Below are positions 24,725 through 31,218 of a stretch of DNA of 38,903 bases, in pieces; position 1 is the stretch's first letter; each line of letters opens with the position of its first letter. The notes under the pieces were generated by a model. The model was not told the DNA's origin and made no database searches. It worked only from the letters and a program-made list of their open reading frames with translations. The translations under genes and the position numbers were made by a program. The stretch spans positions 1 through 38,903 of the forward strand of contig NZ_KB905596.1 of the NCBI RefSeq assembly GCF_000380965.1, written 5' to 3'. Source of the stretch: Paenibacillus ginsengihumi DSM 21568. GTDB lineage: Bacteria > Bacillota > Bacilli > Paenibacillales > NBRC-103111.

Positions 24725-25729
24725 TCAGTGTAGGGCATAGGAGCTCAGCTCCGACAAGTGCTTCTCGTCCTCCACCAGCCAGCAGCGGACCAGATGTCCG
24801 TTCTCTGTCTGGAACAAGGGAGGGCACTCCCTGCGGCATTTGTCTGCGGCCAAGGCGCAGCGGTCCTGGAAGCGGCAGCCTTTGGGCATCTGGGTGATCG
24901 ACGGCACACTGCCGGGAATGCTGCTCAGCTTCTCGGACGGGTTATCCAGGTGCGGGATGGACGACAGCAGCCCCTGGGTATACGGATGCCGCGCCGCCTC
25001 GAACAGCGTGTATACGTCGGTCTCCTCCACCACTTGACCGGCATACATGACGAGCACCCGGTCGGCCATTTCGGCGACGACGCCCAGATCGTGGGTGATC
25101 AGCATGATGGAGGTGCGAAATTCCTCCTTCAGCTCTTTGATCAAGGCGAGAATCTGCGCCTGGATCGTCACATCCAGCGCCGTCGTCGGCTCGTCGGCAA
25201 TGAGCAGCTTCGGCCTGCAGGCCAGCGCCATCGCAATCATGACGCGCTGCCGCATGCCGCCGGAGAGCGAATGCGGATACTGCTTCGCGATCGCCTCCGC
25301 GCGGGCGATGCCGACCCGCTTCAGCAGATAGACCGCCCGCTCTCTCGCCTCGCCCGGACTCGCATCCTCGTGCTGCAGAATCGTCTCCGTCAGCTGGTTC
25401 CCGATCGTCAGCACCGGATTCAGCGACGACATCGGATCCTGAAAGATCATCGAGATCTCTTTGCCCCGGATCCGCCGCAGCTGCTCCGCATTCAGCCGGG
25501 TCAGCTCCCTATTTTCGAAGGTGATTTTGCCGGATTTGATATAGCCGTTCTTCCCCAGCAGATTCAAAATAGACAGCGAGGTCACGCTCTTGCCGCAGCC
25601 GGATTCGCCGACGACGGCGACCGTCTCTCCATGGCCGATGCGAAACGATACTTCTTCCACGGACGTCACTTCGCCCTGCTCGGTCCGGAATGCGGTCTGC
25701 AAACGATCCACTTCCAACAATGGTTTCAT
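24725..25729 (-). CDS. ABC transporter ATP-binding protein, OppD/DppD type
   Basis: The 334-residue ATPase starts at ATG 25729 behind GGAGGAG. The longer open frame to 25921 runs through the structured leader and is not used. Motifs: Walker [10 protein letters not shown]-loop IFQDPMSSLNP, signature LSGGMRQR, Walker B LLIADEP, H-loop LITHDLGVV, and the Cys tail GCRFQDRCALAADKC. It is the first gene of the five-gene minus-strand operon, whose leader carries the dual-hexaloop antiterminator element and whose promoter carries a GlnR/TnrA-type box. No binding-protein gene lies in this operon; the only family-5 binding protein is in the divergent operon at 27998. Confidence 0.93.
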   Translation of the reverse strand: MKPLLEVDRLQTAFRTEQGEVTSVEEVSFRIGHGETVAVVGESGCGKSVTSLSILNLLGKNGYIKSGKITFENRELTRLNAEQLRRIRGKEISMIFQDPMSSLNPVLTIGNQLTETILQHEDASPGEARERAVYLLKRVGIARAEAIAKQYPHSLSGGMRQRVMIAMALACRPKLLIADEPTTALDVTIQAQILALIKELKEEFRTSIMLITHDLGVVAEMADRVLVMYAGQVVEETDVYTLFEAARHPYTQGLLSSIPHLDNPSEKLSSIPGSVPSITQMPKGCRFQDRCALAADKCRRECPPLFQTENGHLVRCWLVEDEKHLSELSSYALH

Positions 25730-25763
25730 GATCTGCACTCCTCCTTGGCGCCTGCGCCTGCCG

Positions 25764-25846
25764 AAAAATACATAGAGCCGCCTTCTCCTGCTGCAAGAGA
25801 AAGCGGCTCCGTTGCCGAATCCGGTCTGGCTCCATTGACAAACCGG
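25764..25846 (-). promoter_or_regulatory. ANTAR-target leader: dual hexaloop hairpins plus terminator (ABC operon)
   Basis: Reading the minus strand, hairpin 1 has stem CCGGTTTGTC/GCCAGACCGG (25846-25837, 25830-25821; one T-C mismatch) and loop AATGGA. After a 3-base linker, hairpin 2 has CGGC/GCCG (25817-25814, 25807-25804) and loop AACGGA. Both hexaloops have A at position 1 and G at position 4, as in the published ANTAR RNA motif. The 3' side of hairpin 2 is also the 5' arm of a perfect 13-bp terminator, GAGCCGCTTTCTC (25809-25797) with GAGAAGGCGGCTC (25787-25775), followed by TTTTT (25768-25764). The two folds exclude each other, so ANTAR protein binding should allow read-through into dppD. 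Confidence 0.88.
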
Positions 25847-25908
25847 AAAATAGTATTGGATTGGATCGAGAATGCCTTCACCGGGAAGGTCTCGACCGGA
25901 AGTTTTTA

Positions 25909-25945
25909 TGTCACAAATCATAACACCAACCTATTCGATCGTCAA
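25909..25945 (-). promoter_or_regulatory. ABC operon promoter with GlnR/TnrA-type box
   Basis: On the minus strand TTGACG (25945-25940), a 17-base spacer and TATGAT (25922-25917) form a strong promoter. TGTTATGATTTGTGACA (25925-25909) matches TGTNA-N7-TNACA and covers the -10 box. A TTTTTTGCAAAAAA palindrome (25949-25962) lies between this promoter and the weak divergent one (TTGACT 25967-25972, CATGAT 25990-25995) of the ANTAR gene. Confidence 0.75.
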
Positions 25946-26082
25946 TATTTTTTTGCAAAAAAGGAGTTGACTGATTCGATTTCACGTAACATGATATATA
26001 ACATAACATTCCTAATCGCTGCTTGGACGCTGCACAGGGGGATCGGGCAGTCAAAATCCACATTCGTAAGGTGTTGGTGCCA

Positions 26083-26661
26083 ATGAAATCTGTACTGGTG
26101 TATTTCCCGGATACTGCATATCAGCCTACGGACAGTACCATCGGCAAGCTGAATGCCATCGGCCTCGACGTATTGTCCGTGTTCATGGCCAAGGATCTTC
26201 CCAAGCAGGACAGCGGCCTGGACGGGGTCATTCTCTGTTCGACCGAACGGGAGCTTAACCTGCGGCTCGCTCTGCTGTCCGCCAGCTACTCCCTGCCTCT
26301 GTGGTGGTGGTGTCAAAACCCCCATTTTCACGCCGGCATCCAGCATCAGATCGAGGGCGTCCTTACGGACGGCATGAGCCCGGCCGAGCTGCAGTGGGCG
26401 CTTGTCGTCGGCTTCAACAATTACGAGAACCGGGTGTCGGTGCTGCGGCAGGTGAAGCAGCTGCAGGAGAAGCTGGAGGAACGCAAGCTGATCGAACGGG
26501 CCAAAGGCATCCTCGTCCGCACGACGGGAATGTCGGAAGAGGAAGCGTTCCAGTATTTGCGCAGCAAAGCGATGAAAGAGCGCAAGAAAATGGCCGCCAT
26601 CAGCGGCTCCATCGTCGATCTGTACGGCCCCTTGATGGATCGCCGGCCGGCCAGCGATTAA
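26083..26661 (+). CDS. ANTAR-domain transcription antiterminator (AmiR/NasT-like)
   Basis: The 192-residue protein has a carboxyl ANTAR domain at about 125-182: EERKLIERAKGILVRTTGMS, then EEEAFQYLRSKAMKERKKMA. This domain binds RNA with paired hexaloop hairpins and prevents termination. Residues 1-115 take the place of a receiver but lack the acidic pocket and phospho-Asp, as in AmiR, so control by a ligand or partner protein is more likely than phosphorylation. A WWWCQNPHFH segment near residue 70 is unusual. The start chosen is ATG 26083 with AAGGTG upstream; TTG 26023 is an in-frame alternative. Matching RNA targets occur in the leaders of both flanking operons and nowhere else that I found. 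No AmiC-like or NasS-like sensor gene is adjacent. Confidence 0.9.
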   Translation: MKSVLVYFPDTAYQPTDSTIGKLNAIGLDVLSVFMAKDLPKQDSGLDGVILCSTERELNLRLALLSASYSLPLWWWCQNPHFHAGIQHQIEGVLTDGMSPAELQWALVVGFNNYENRVSVLRQVKQLQEKLEERKLIERAKGILVRTTGMSEEEAFQYLRSKAMKERKKMAAISGSIVDLYGPLMDRRPASD

Positions 26662-26797
26662 GGCGTCCCCGCCCCATTCCGCCGTTCTTTGTCCGTTATC
26701 CCCGCGGCGTTCTCTCGCATCCTGACGGCGTGCTCACTTATGAAGCGGCATTTTCAAGCGATCTGCGATGTCACCGAAGCAGCGGCAAATTTTTAGG

Positions 26798-26835
26798 TTG
26801 ACGAGTGCGTTGGCTGCATGTTACAGTATGTGACA
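26798..26835 (+). promoter_or_regulatory. Ureohydrolase operon promoter with GlnR/TnrA-type box
   Basis: TTGACG (26798-26803), an 18-base spacer and TACAGT (26822-26827) form the promoter. TGTTACAGTATGTGACA (26819-26835) matches TGTNA-N7-TNACA and covers the -10 box, in the same register as at 13295 and 25925. The interval 26662-26797 after the ANTAR gene holds no other gene. Confidence 0.72.
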
Positions 26836-26856
26836 TAAACAAGCGAATATCGAATT

Positions 26857-26945
26857 CCGGTTTGTCAATGGCGCCAAACCCGTGAATCGGCAATGAAGCC
26901 GTCTTTTCCTGTCCATACAGCGAGAAGGCGGCTTTCTGTATTTTT
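26857..26945 (+). promoter_or_regulatory. ANTAR-target leader: dual hexaloop hairpins plus terminator (ureohydrolase operon)
   Basis: Hairpin 1 is GGTTTGTC/GCCAAACC (26859-26866, 26873-26880; one T-C mismatch) with loop AATGGC. After a 7-base linker, hairpin 2 is CGGC/GCCG (26888-26891, 26898-26901) with loop AATGAA. Both loops have A1 and G4. The terminator pairs AAGCCGTCTTTTC (26896-26908) with GAGAAGGCGGCTT (26922-26934), capped by CTGT/ACAG and followed by a T-run at 26941-26945. Its 5' arm contains the 3' strand of hairpin 2. The ribosome site AAAGGAGTGG and ATG follow within 30 bases. The design is the same as the divergent leader at 25764-25846, with compensating differences in the stems. 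Confidence 0.9.
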
Positions 26946-26973
26946 ATCCTATTCATCCAAAGGAGTGGTTCTT

Positions 26974-27945
26974 ATGTATCGTCCATTAATCGAAAAAGGA
27001 GTGCCGCTGTTCTCCGGCATCCGCACCTTCATGCATCTCCCGTATGTGAAAGAGCTGGACAACGTGGATTACGCGGTCATCGGCGTGCCGTTCGACACCG
27101 GCGTCAGCTATGCCGTCGGCACCCGCTTCGGCCCGGCGTCCATCCGCGAAATGTCCCAGCGAATACGCCCGATCAGCACAGCGATGAACATCGATACGTC
27201 GGAGTACTTGTCCGGCATCGATTACGGCGACCTGAAGGTGCATCCCGGGTACATCGACTACTCCTACGAGGCCATCGAGGAGCAGCTGAATCCGATCTTC
27301 GCCAAAGGCATCGTGCCGATTATGCTCGGCGGCGACCATTCTATCTCTTATCCGCATGTGAAGGCGGCCGCCAACACGTACGGCCCCGTCAGCCTCGTTC
27401 ATTTTGACTCCCACACCGATACCGGCAAAAGCATGGACGAGCGCAAAAAGCATTCCCACGGCACGATGTTCCGGTATGCGGCCGAGGAAGGGCTGATCAA
27501 CGCCGCAACTTCGATTCAGATCGGCATGAGGGGCACTCCCTTCGCCCTGAACGCGCTCGACGAGTCCAGAGCGCTCGGGTATGAGGTGCTGTCCACCGAC
27601 GATGCGAAAAAGCTGTCCATCCCGGAGTTGTGCGAACGAATCAAGCAGCGCGTCGGCGATAATCCGGTGTTCCTCACCTTCGACATCGATTTCCTCGATC
27701 CCGTCTTCGCTCCCGGCACCGGCACGCCCGAGGTCGGCGGCTTCACGACCTACGAGGCGCAGCAAATGCTGCGGGGGCTGGCCGGACTTAATCTGATCGG
27801 CTTCGACCTGGTGGAGGTGCTGCCCGACCGCGATTTGACCAAGGTCACCTCCTTGAATGCGGCCAACATCGTCTTCGAATTCATCACGCTGCTCGCGCTG
27901 AACCGGCGCAGCCGCAAGGAAGCGGAATCGGCCGTTCTCGGCTAA
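26974..27945 (+). CDS. Ureohydrolase (agmatinase/guanidinobutyrase/guanidinase superfamily)
   Basis: The 323-residue binuclear-metal hydrolase cleaves a guanidino group to release urea, or, for guanidine itself, urea and ammonia. Metal ligands are visible: His122 (LGGDHSIS), Asp145, His147, Asp149 (FDSHTD) and Asp237/Asp239 (FDIDFLDP). The start region LFSGIRTFMHLP and YAVGTRFGPASIREMSQRIRP resemble guanidinobutyrase-type enzymes more than Bacillus SpeB. FDSHTD replaces the usual DAHTD, but the ligands are kept. The start is ATG 26974 behind AAAGGAGTGG; the longer frame to 26893 crosses the terminator. It is the first gene of an operon with a family-5 binding lipoprotein, under a GlnR-type box and the ANTAR leader, which points to nitrogen scavenging. 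The substrate is unresolved, and no urease is seen nearby. Confidence 0.9.
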   Translation: MYRPLIEKGVPLFSGIRTFMHLPYVKELDNVDYAVIGVPFDTGVSYAVGTRFGPASIREMSQRIRPISTAMNIDTSEYLSGIDYGDLKVHPGYIDYSYEAIEEQLNPIFAKGIVPIMLGGDHSISYPHVKAAANTYGPVSLVHFDSHTDTGKSMDERKKHSHGTMFRYAAEEGLINAATSIQIGMRGTPFALNALDESRALGYEVLSTDDAKKLSIPELCERIKQRVGDNPVFLTFDIDFLDPVFAPGTGTPEVGGFTTYEAQQMLRGLAGLNLIGFDLVEVLPDRDLTKVTSLNAANIVFEFITLLALNRRSRKEAESAVLG

Positions 27946-27997
27946 GCCTGCTCATCCTGACTCATTCGCGACATCAACCTAACGAGGGGGCACAAGC

Positions 27998-29650
27998 ATG
28001 AATCGATCGACCCGAAGACCACTTGCCGCCATCGTGCTGGCCGGCATCCTGGCTTTGGCTGCGGCATGCAGCCAAAGCCCTGCCGGAGGTGCGGGCAATT
28101 CCCCGGGAGCTGCTCCCGAATCGGCAGCCCCGTCCCAGCATCCGAACCGGATCACGATCGGCATGACCAACCCGCCGCTCATGTTCAACCCGGTCGACAC
28201 CGACGCCTCCGGCTCCAATGCCGCCGTCTTCGTCAACCGTTATTTGTTCGATACGCTGTTCAAGATGACAGCCCCCCTGGAATTCAAGCTGCAGCTCGCG
28301 GAATCGTTCGAGCAGAAGGACGACCGCACCTACGTGGTGAAGCTGAACAAGGACGCTCAATGGACGGACGGCAAGCCGGTCACCGCCTACGACTTCGAAT
28401 TTACCGCCAACCTGGTGGCCAACCCGAAGACGCTGTCCACCGTTCGCGCCAATATCGCCTTCCTGGAAGGGCTGAACGACAAGAGCCGGCTGCCCGAAGG
28501 CGTCAGCAAGCTGAGCGGCGTGAAGGTGATCGACGATAAAACGTTCGAGCTCGTAACCGCGAGTCCGGTCGATCCGAATCTGATCCAGGAGCGGCTGAGC
28601 GAATTTCACATTCTGCCGAAGCATGTGCTGGAGAATGCCGACCCCGCGAGTCTCAACAGCCATGCGTTCTGGAAAAATCCTGCCGTCACCAGCGGACCTT
28701 ATGTCTTCGGCAAATTCGACAACAACGTTGTCCAGCTGACGGCCAACCCTAATTATTACCGCGGGGCTCCCTCGATTCAGGAGGTCGTCGTCAAAGTGAT
28801 GCCGGCCGCCAATATGGTCGCCCAGCTGCAATCGCAGGAGATCGACATGAACGCCGGACAAGGGCCGGGCAATATCCCGCCGAAGGAATGGGAAACGATC
28901 AAGAAGATGGGCCATATCCAGACGATGGAGGAGCCGACGCGCCGGTATAATTCGATCGAGATCAACACGACGCGCATTCCGGATAAGAAGGTGCGTCAGG
29001 CGATGGCTTACGCAATCAATCGCGAAGCGATCGTGAACCAGCTGATGAAGGGCATCGGCGAAATTCAGGACGGGCCTTATTCCAACAGCCATCCTTACCA
29101 CGACAAGGATATTTTGAAGTATGACTACGATCCGGAGAAAGCGAAGCAGCTGCTTCAGGAAGCCGGCTGGGATTCGAGCAGGGTGCTGGAGTTCATCGTG
29201 CCGACGGGAGACGCCGTTCGGGAGATGGCGGGCAACATCGTTCAGCAAAATCTCGAAGCGGTCGGCGTCAAGGTAAAGCAGGTCAACTTCGATTTTGCCA
29301 CGGCGGTTCAGCGGGCGGTCAAAGGCGAATTCGACCTGTTCATCTCCAGCTTCGGCTCCTTGGTCGATCCCGACGGCCCGAGCAATACGTACAAATCCAC
29401 CGCAGCGCTGAACGATATGCGCTACAACAATCCGCGCGTCGACGAGCTGTTCGCCCTCGGCATGAAGGAGACGGACAAGGAGAAGCGGTTCGCGATCTAC
29501 AAGGAGCTGCAAAACCTCATTCAGGAGGACGTTCCGCTCATTACGATCTATTCGGAGAAAAATTTGATCGCCCTGAACAAGGCGATCGAAGGACGCGGCG
29601 GCACGATCTACGGCATGCATTACGATGTGCATGAGTGGTCGATCCGGTAA
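27998..29650 (+). CDS. ABC substrate-binding lipoprotein, family 5 (peptide/nickel type)
   Basis: The 550-residue exported lipoprotein has a signal peptide of about 26 residues with lipobox LAAAC (Cys near residue 26), a Ser/Ala/Pro/Gly-rich linker, then an SBP_bac_5 fold (RYLFDTLFKM, LAESFEQKDDRTYVVKLNKD, WTDGKPVTAYDFEFT, VRQAMAYAINREAIV, DYDPEKAKQLLQEAGW). It captures a polar solute outside the membrane for the permeases. ATG 27998 follows GAGGGGG, 52 bases after the ureohydrolase. Its permeases and ATPases are in the divergent operon (21740-25729) under the same type of leader and promoter box, so the whole transporter should be made together. The ligand could be a guanidino compound, a peptide or nickel. 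Confidence 0.9.
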   Translation: MNRSTRRPLAAIVLAGILALAAACSQSPAGGAGNSPGAAPESAAPSQHPNRITIGMTNPPLMFNPVDTDASGSNAAVFVNRYLFDTLFKMTAPLEFKLQLAESFEQKDDRTYVVKLNKDAQWTDGKPVTAYDFEFTANLVANPKTLSTVRANIAFLEGLNDKSRLPEGVSKLSGVKVIDDKTFELVTASPVDPNLIQERLSEFHILPKHVLENADPASLNSHAFWKNPAVTSGPYVFGKFDNNVVQLTANPNYYRGAPSIQEVVVKVMPAANMVAQLQSQEIDMNAGQGPGNIPPKEWETIKKMGHIQTMEEPTRRYNSIEINTTRIPDKKVRQAMAYAINREAIVNQLMKGIGEIQDGPYSNSHPYHDKDILKYDYDPEKAKQLLQEAGWDSSRVLEFIVPTGDAVREMAGNIVQQNLEAVGVKVKQVNFDFATAVQRAVKGEFDLFISSFGSLVDPDGPSNTYKSTAALNDMRYNNPRVDELFALGMKETDKEKRFAIYKELQNLIQEDVPLITIYSEKNLIALNKAIEGRGGTIYGMHYDVHEWSIR

Positions 29651-29665
29651 ATCCGTCCCGCGAAG

Positions 29666-29696
29666 CAGGCTGGCCCGTACGAGGCCAGCCTGTTTG
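29666..29696 (+). terminator. Terminator of the ureohydrolase operon
   Basis: CAGGCTGGCC (29666-29675) and GGCCAGCCTG (29683-29692) form a perfect 10-bp stem with a CGTACGA loop, 15 bases after the stop. The T-run is short (TTTG). Confidence 0.7.
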
Positions 29697-29860
29697 CATC
29701 CGGCTTTAAGCATGAATTTTTCGTGCTTATCCCCAGCAAAAAATCAGCGCAGCGCCAAAATAAGACCGATCATGCTTGTCTCGATGAAATCGATCCATCC
29801 CAGTTGCGGGCAGCTCGAATATGGTGGCTTTTCGCTCTTATTTTCGCACATGGGGCGTTC

Positions 29861-31195
29861 CTACGGATCGTTCCGCTTCTTGGACTCCACGAGCTTCGTA
29901 AGCTGCTCGTCGGCTTCGCGGAGCGCCGTATTGATATCCTTTTCTTTCTTCAGCACAAGGTCGAAGGCGTCCAGCACAATTTTGTTGGTGTCGCTTCCCT
30001 GGTATTTGGAGATGCTTGGGACGGAGGGCTTCAGCTTCACCATGCTGGTCAGATTCAGCGTCTTGCCGGCAAATTCCGGGATTCCTCTGCCATATTCCTG
30101 CTTGACGATTTCGCTTGCGAGCACCGACATTTTGGCGTTCCGGGCAAGCTCCAGCTGGACTTCGTCCGACAACACGGTCTCGATGACCTGAAAGGCCGCA
30201 TCCTTCACCTGGCTTTGCTCGGTGATGGACATATTCGGCGTATCGACATTCGTGCTGTAGCCCATATTGTTCTTATGCTGCGGGTAGGTGACCACGTCCC
30301 AGCTCATCTCCTTGGCCTGGCGCAATGCCAGCAGCGTCGAGCTCGAGCCTGCGAGCATCGCCAGCTCTCCCTTCAGGAACGCTTCCTGATTGGGCGCAAA
30401 CGACATTGTGTCGTAAGGCGGATCCGCATTGCCCGGATAGTTGTAAATGCGGTTCCACAGCTCGAAGGCTTCTTTCCAAGGGTCCGTGGTCAAGGTCGAT
30501 CGGTGGCCGTTATTTTTATCCAGCTGATAAAGCACGATCTGATTGATCATCCGGTTGACGTTATCCGGATAAAAGCCGCGGTACTGAACGCCGTCGCTCA
30601 TCCGCGTCATCTGCCGGCCCAGCTCCCCCGCCTCTTCCCATGTCATGCCGTCCTGCGGATAGGAGACCCCGAATTTGTCGAACAGCGATTTGTTGTAAAA
30701 CAGGCCGAACGTGTTGTTGAACGCGGGCAGTCCGCCCAAATAGTTCGTATCCGCGTTCACTTTAATATAGCTGAGCGTCTCCGGGATGATCCGGTTCAGG
30801 TCAAACTGATGCTTCTGGATGAGCGGCTCCATGTTCGACAGAAGCCGAAGCTCCTTCAATTGCTTGAGGGTTCCGCCGTATCCGACGATAATGTCCGGAA
30901 TGTCGCCGGCCGCCACCAGTTCCGCAATGCCGAAGCCTTTTTCCGAGGTGTTGATGTATTGAACGGCAATGTGGGGATATTTCCTCGCCAGCGGCTCCTG
31001 CACGTACTTCTGGAATTCCGCGTCGGTAAAAATCCCTCTGCTCGTCGCAAACTTTACGGTGACCGGCTCCGTGCCGATCGCGGCCGCTGTCTCGCTTTCC
31101 TGCGCCGCCAAAGGCACGTCTCCGCCCGCGCCGGTGCACCCGGCCAACAGCAGCGCCGCGCAAAGACTGACGATGCCGTTTCGTCTTCCATTCAT
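29861..31195 (-). CDS. ABC substrate-binding lipoprotein, family 1 (sugar type), copy 2
   Basis: The 444-residue lipoprotein has a signal peptide with lipobox LLAGC (Cys near residue 20), followed by a family-1 extracellular solute-binding fold (VTVKFATSRGIFTDAEF, AAGDIPDIIVGYGG, LPAFNNTFGLFYNKSLFDKFGV, TWEEAGELGRQMT, LKGELAMLAGSSSTLLAL). The ATG follows AAGGGGGC. It begins 23 bases after the stop of a full-length paralogue (31219-32541) and probably shares its transcript. The family usually binds oligosaccharides and hands them to two permeases, but neither permease nor ATPase genes are nearby. No clear terminator follows. 29697-29860 holds an imperfect TAAGCA/TGCTTA hairpin only. Confidence 0.88.
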   Translation of the reverse strand: MNGRRNGIVSLCAALLLAGCTGAGGDVPLAAQESETAAAIGTEPVTVKFATSRGIFTDAEFQKYVQEPLARKYPHIAVQYINTSEKGFGIAELVAAGDIPDIIVGYGGTLKQLKELRLLSNMEPLIQKHQFDLNRIIPETLSYIKVNADTNYLGGLPAFNNTFGLFYNKSLFDKFGVSYPQDGMTWEEAGELGRQMTRMSDGVQYRGFYPDNVNRMINQIVLYQLDKNNGHRSTLTTDPWKEAFELWNRIYNYPGNADPPYDTMSFAPNQEAFLKGELAMLAGSSSTLLALRQAKEMSWDVVTYPQHKNNMGYSTNVDTPNMSITEQSQVKDAAFQVIETVLSDEVQLELARNAKMSVLASEIVKQEYGRGIPEFAGKTLNLTSMVKLKPSVPSISKYQGSDTNKIVLDAFDLVLKKEKDINTALREADEQLTKLVESKKRNDP

Positions 31196-31218
31196 AGGAC
31201 AGCCAAGCCCCCTTGCCG

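Noticed and set aside
25730..25921. 64-residue amino extension of the DppD-like ATPase
   Set aside because: It runs through the hexaloop hairpins and terminator. ATG 25729 has GGAGGAG at the right distance.
26857..26945. Ureohydrolase leader as a metabolite riboswitch
   Set aside because: It has no conserved riboswitch core. Two A1/G4 hexaloop hairpins and the adjacent ANTAR gene explain the structure better.
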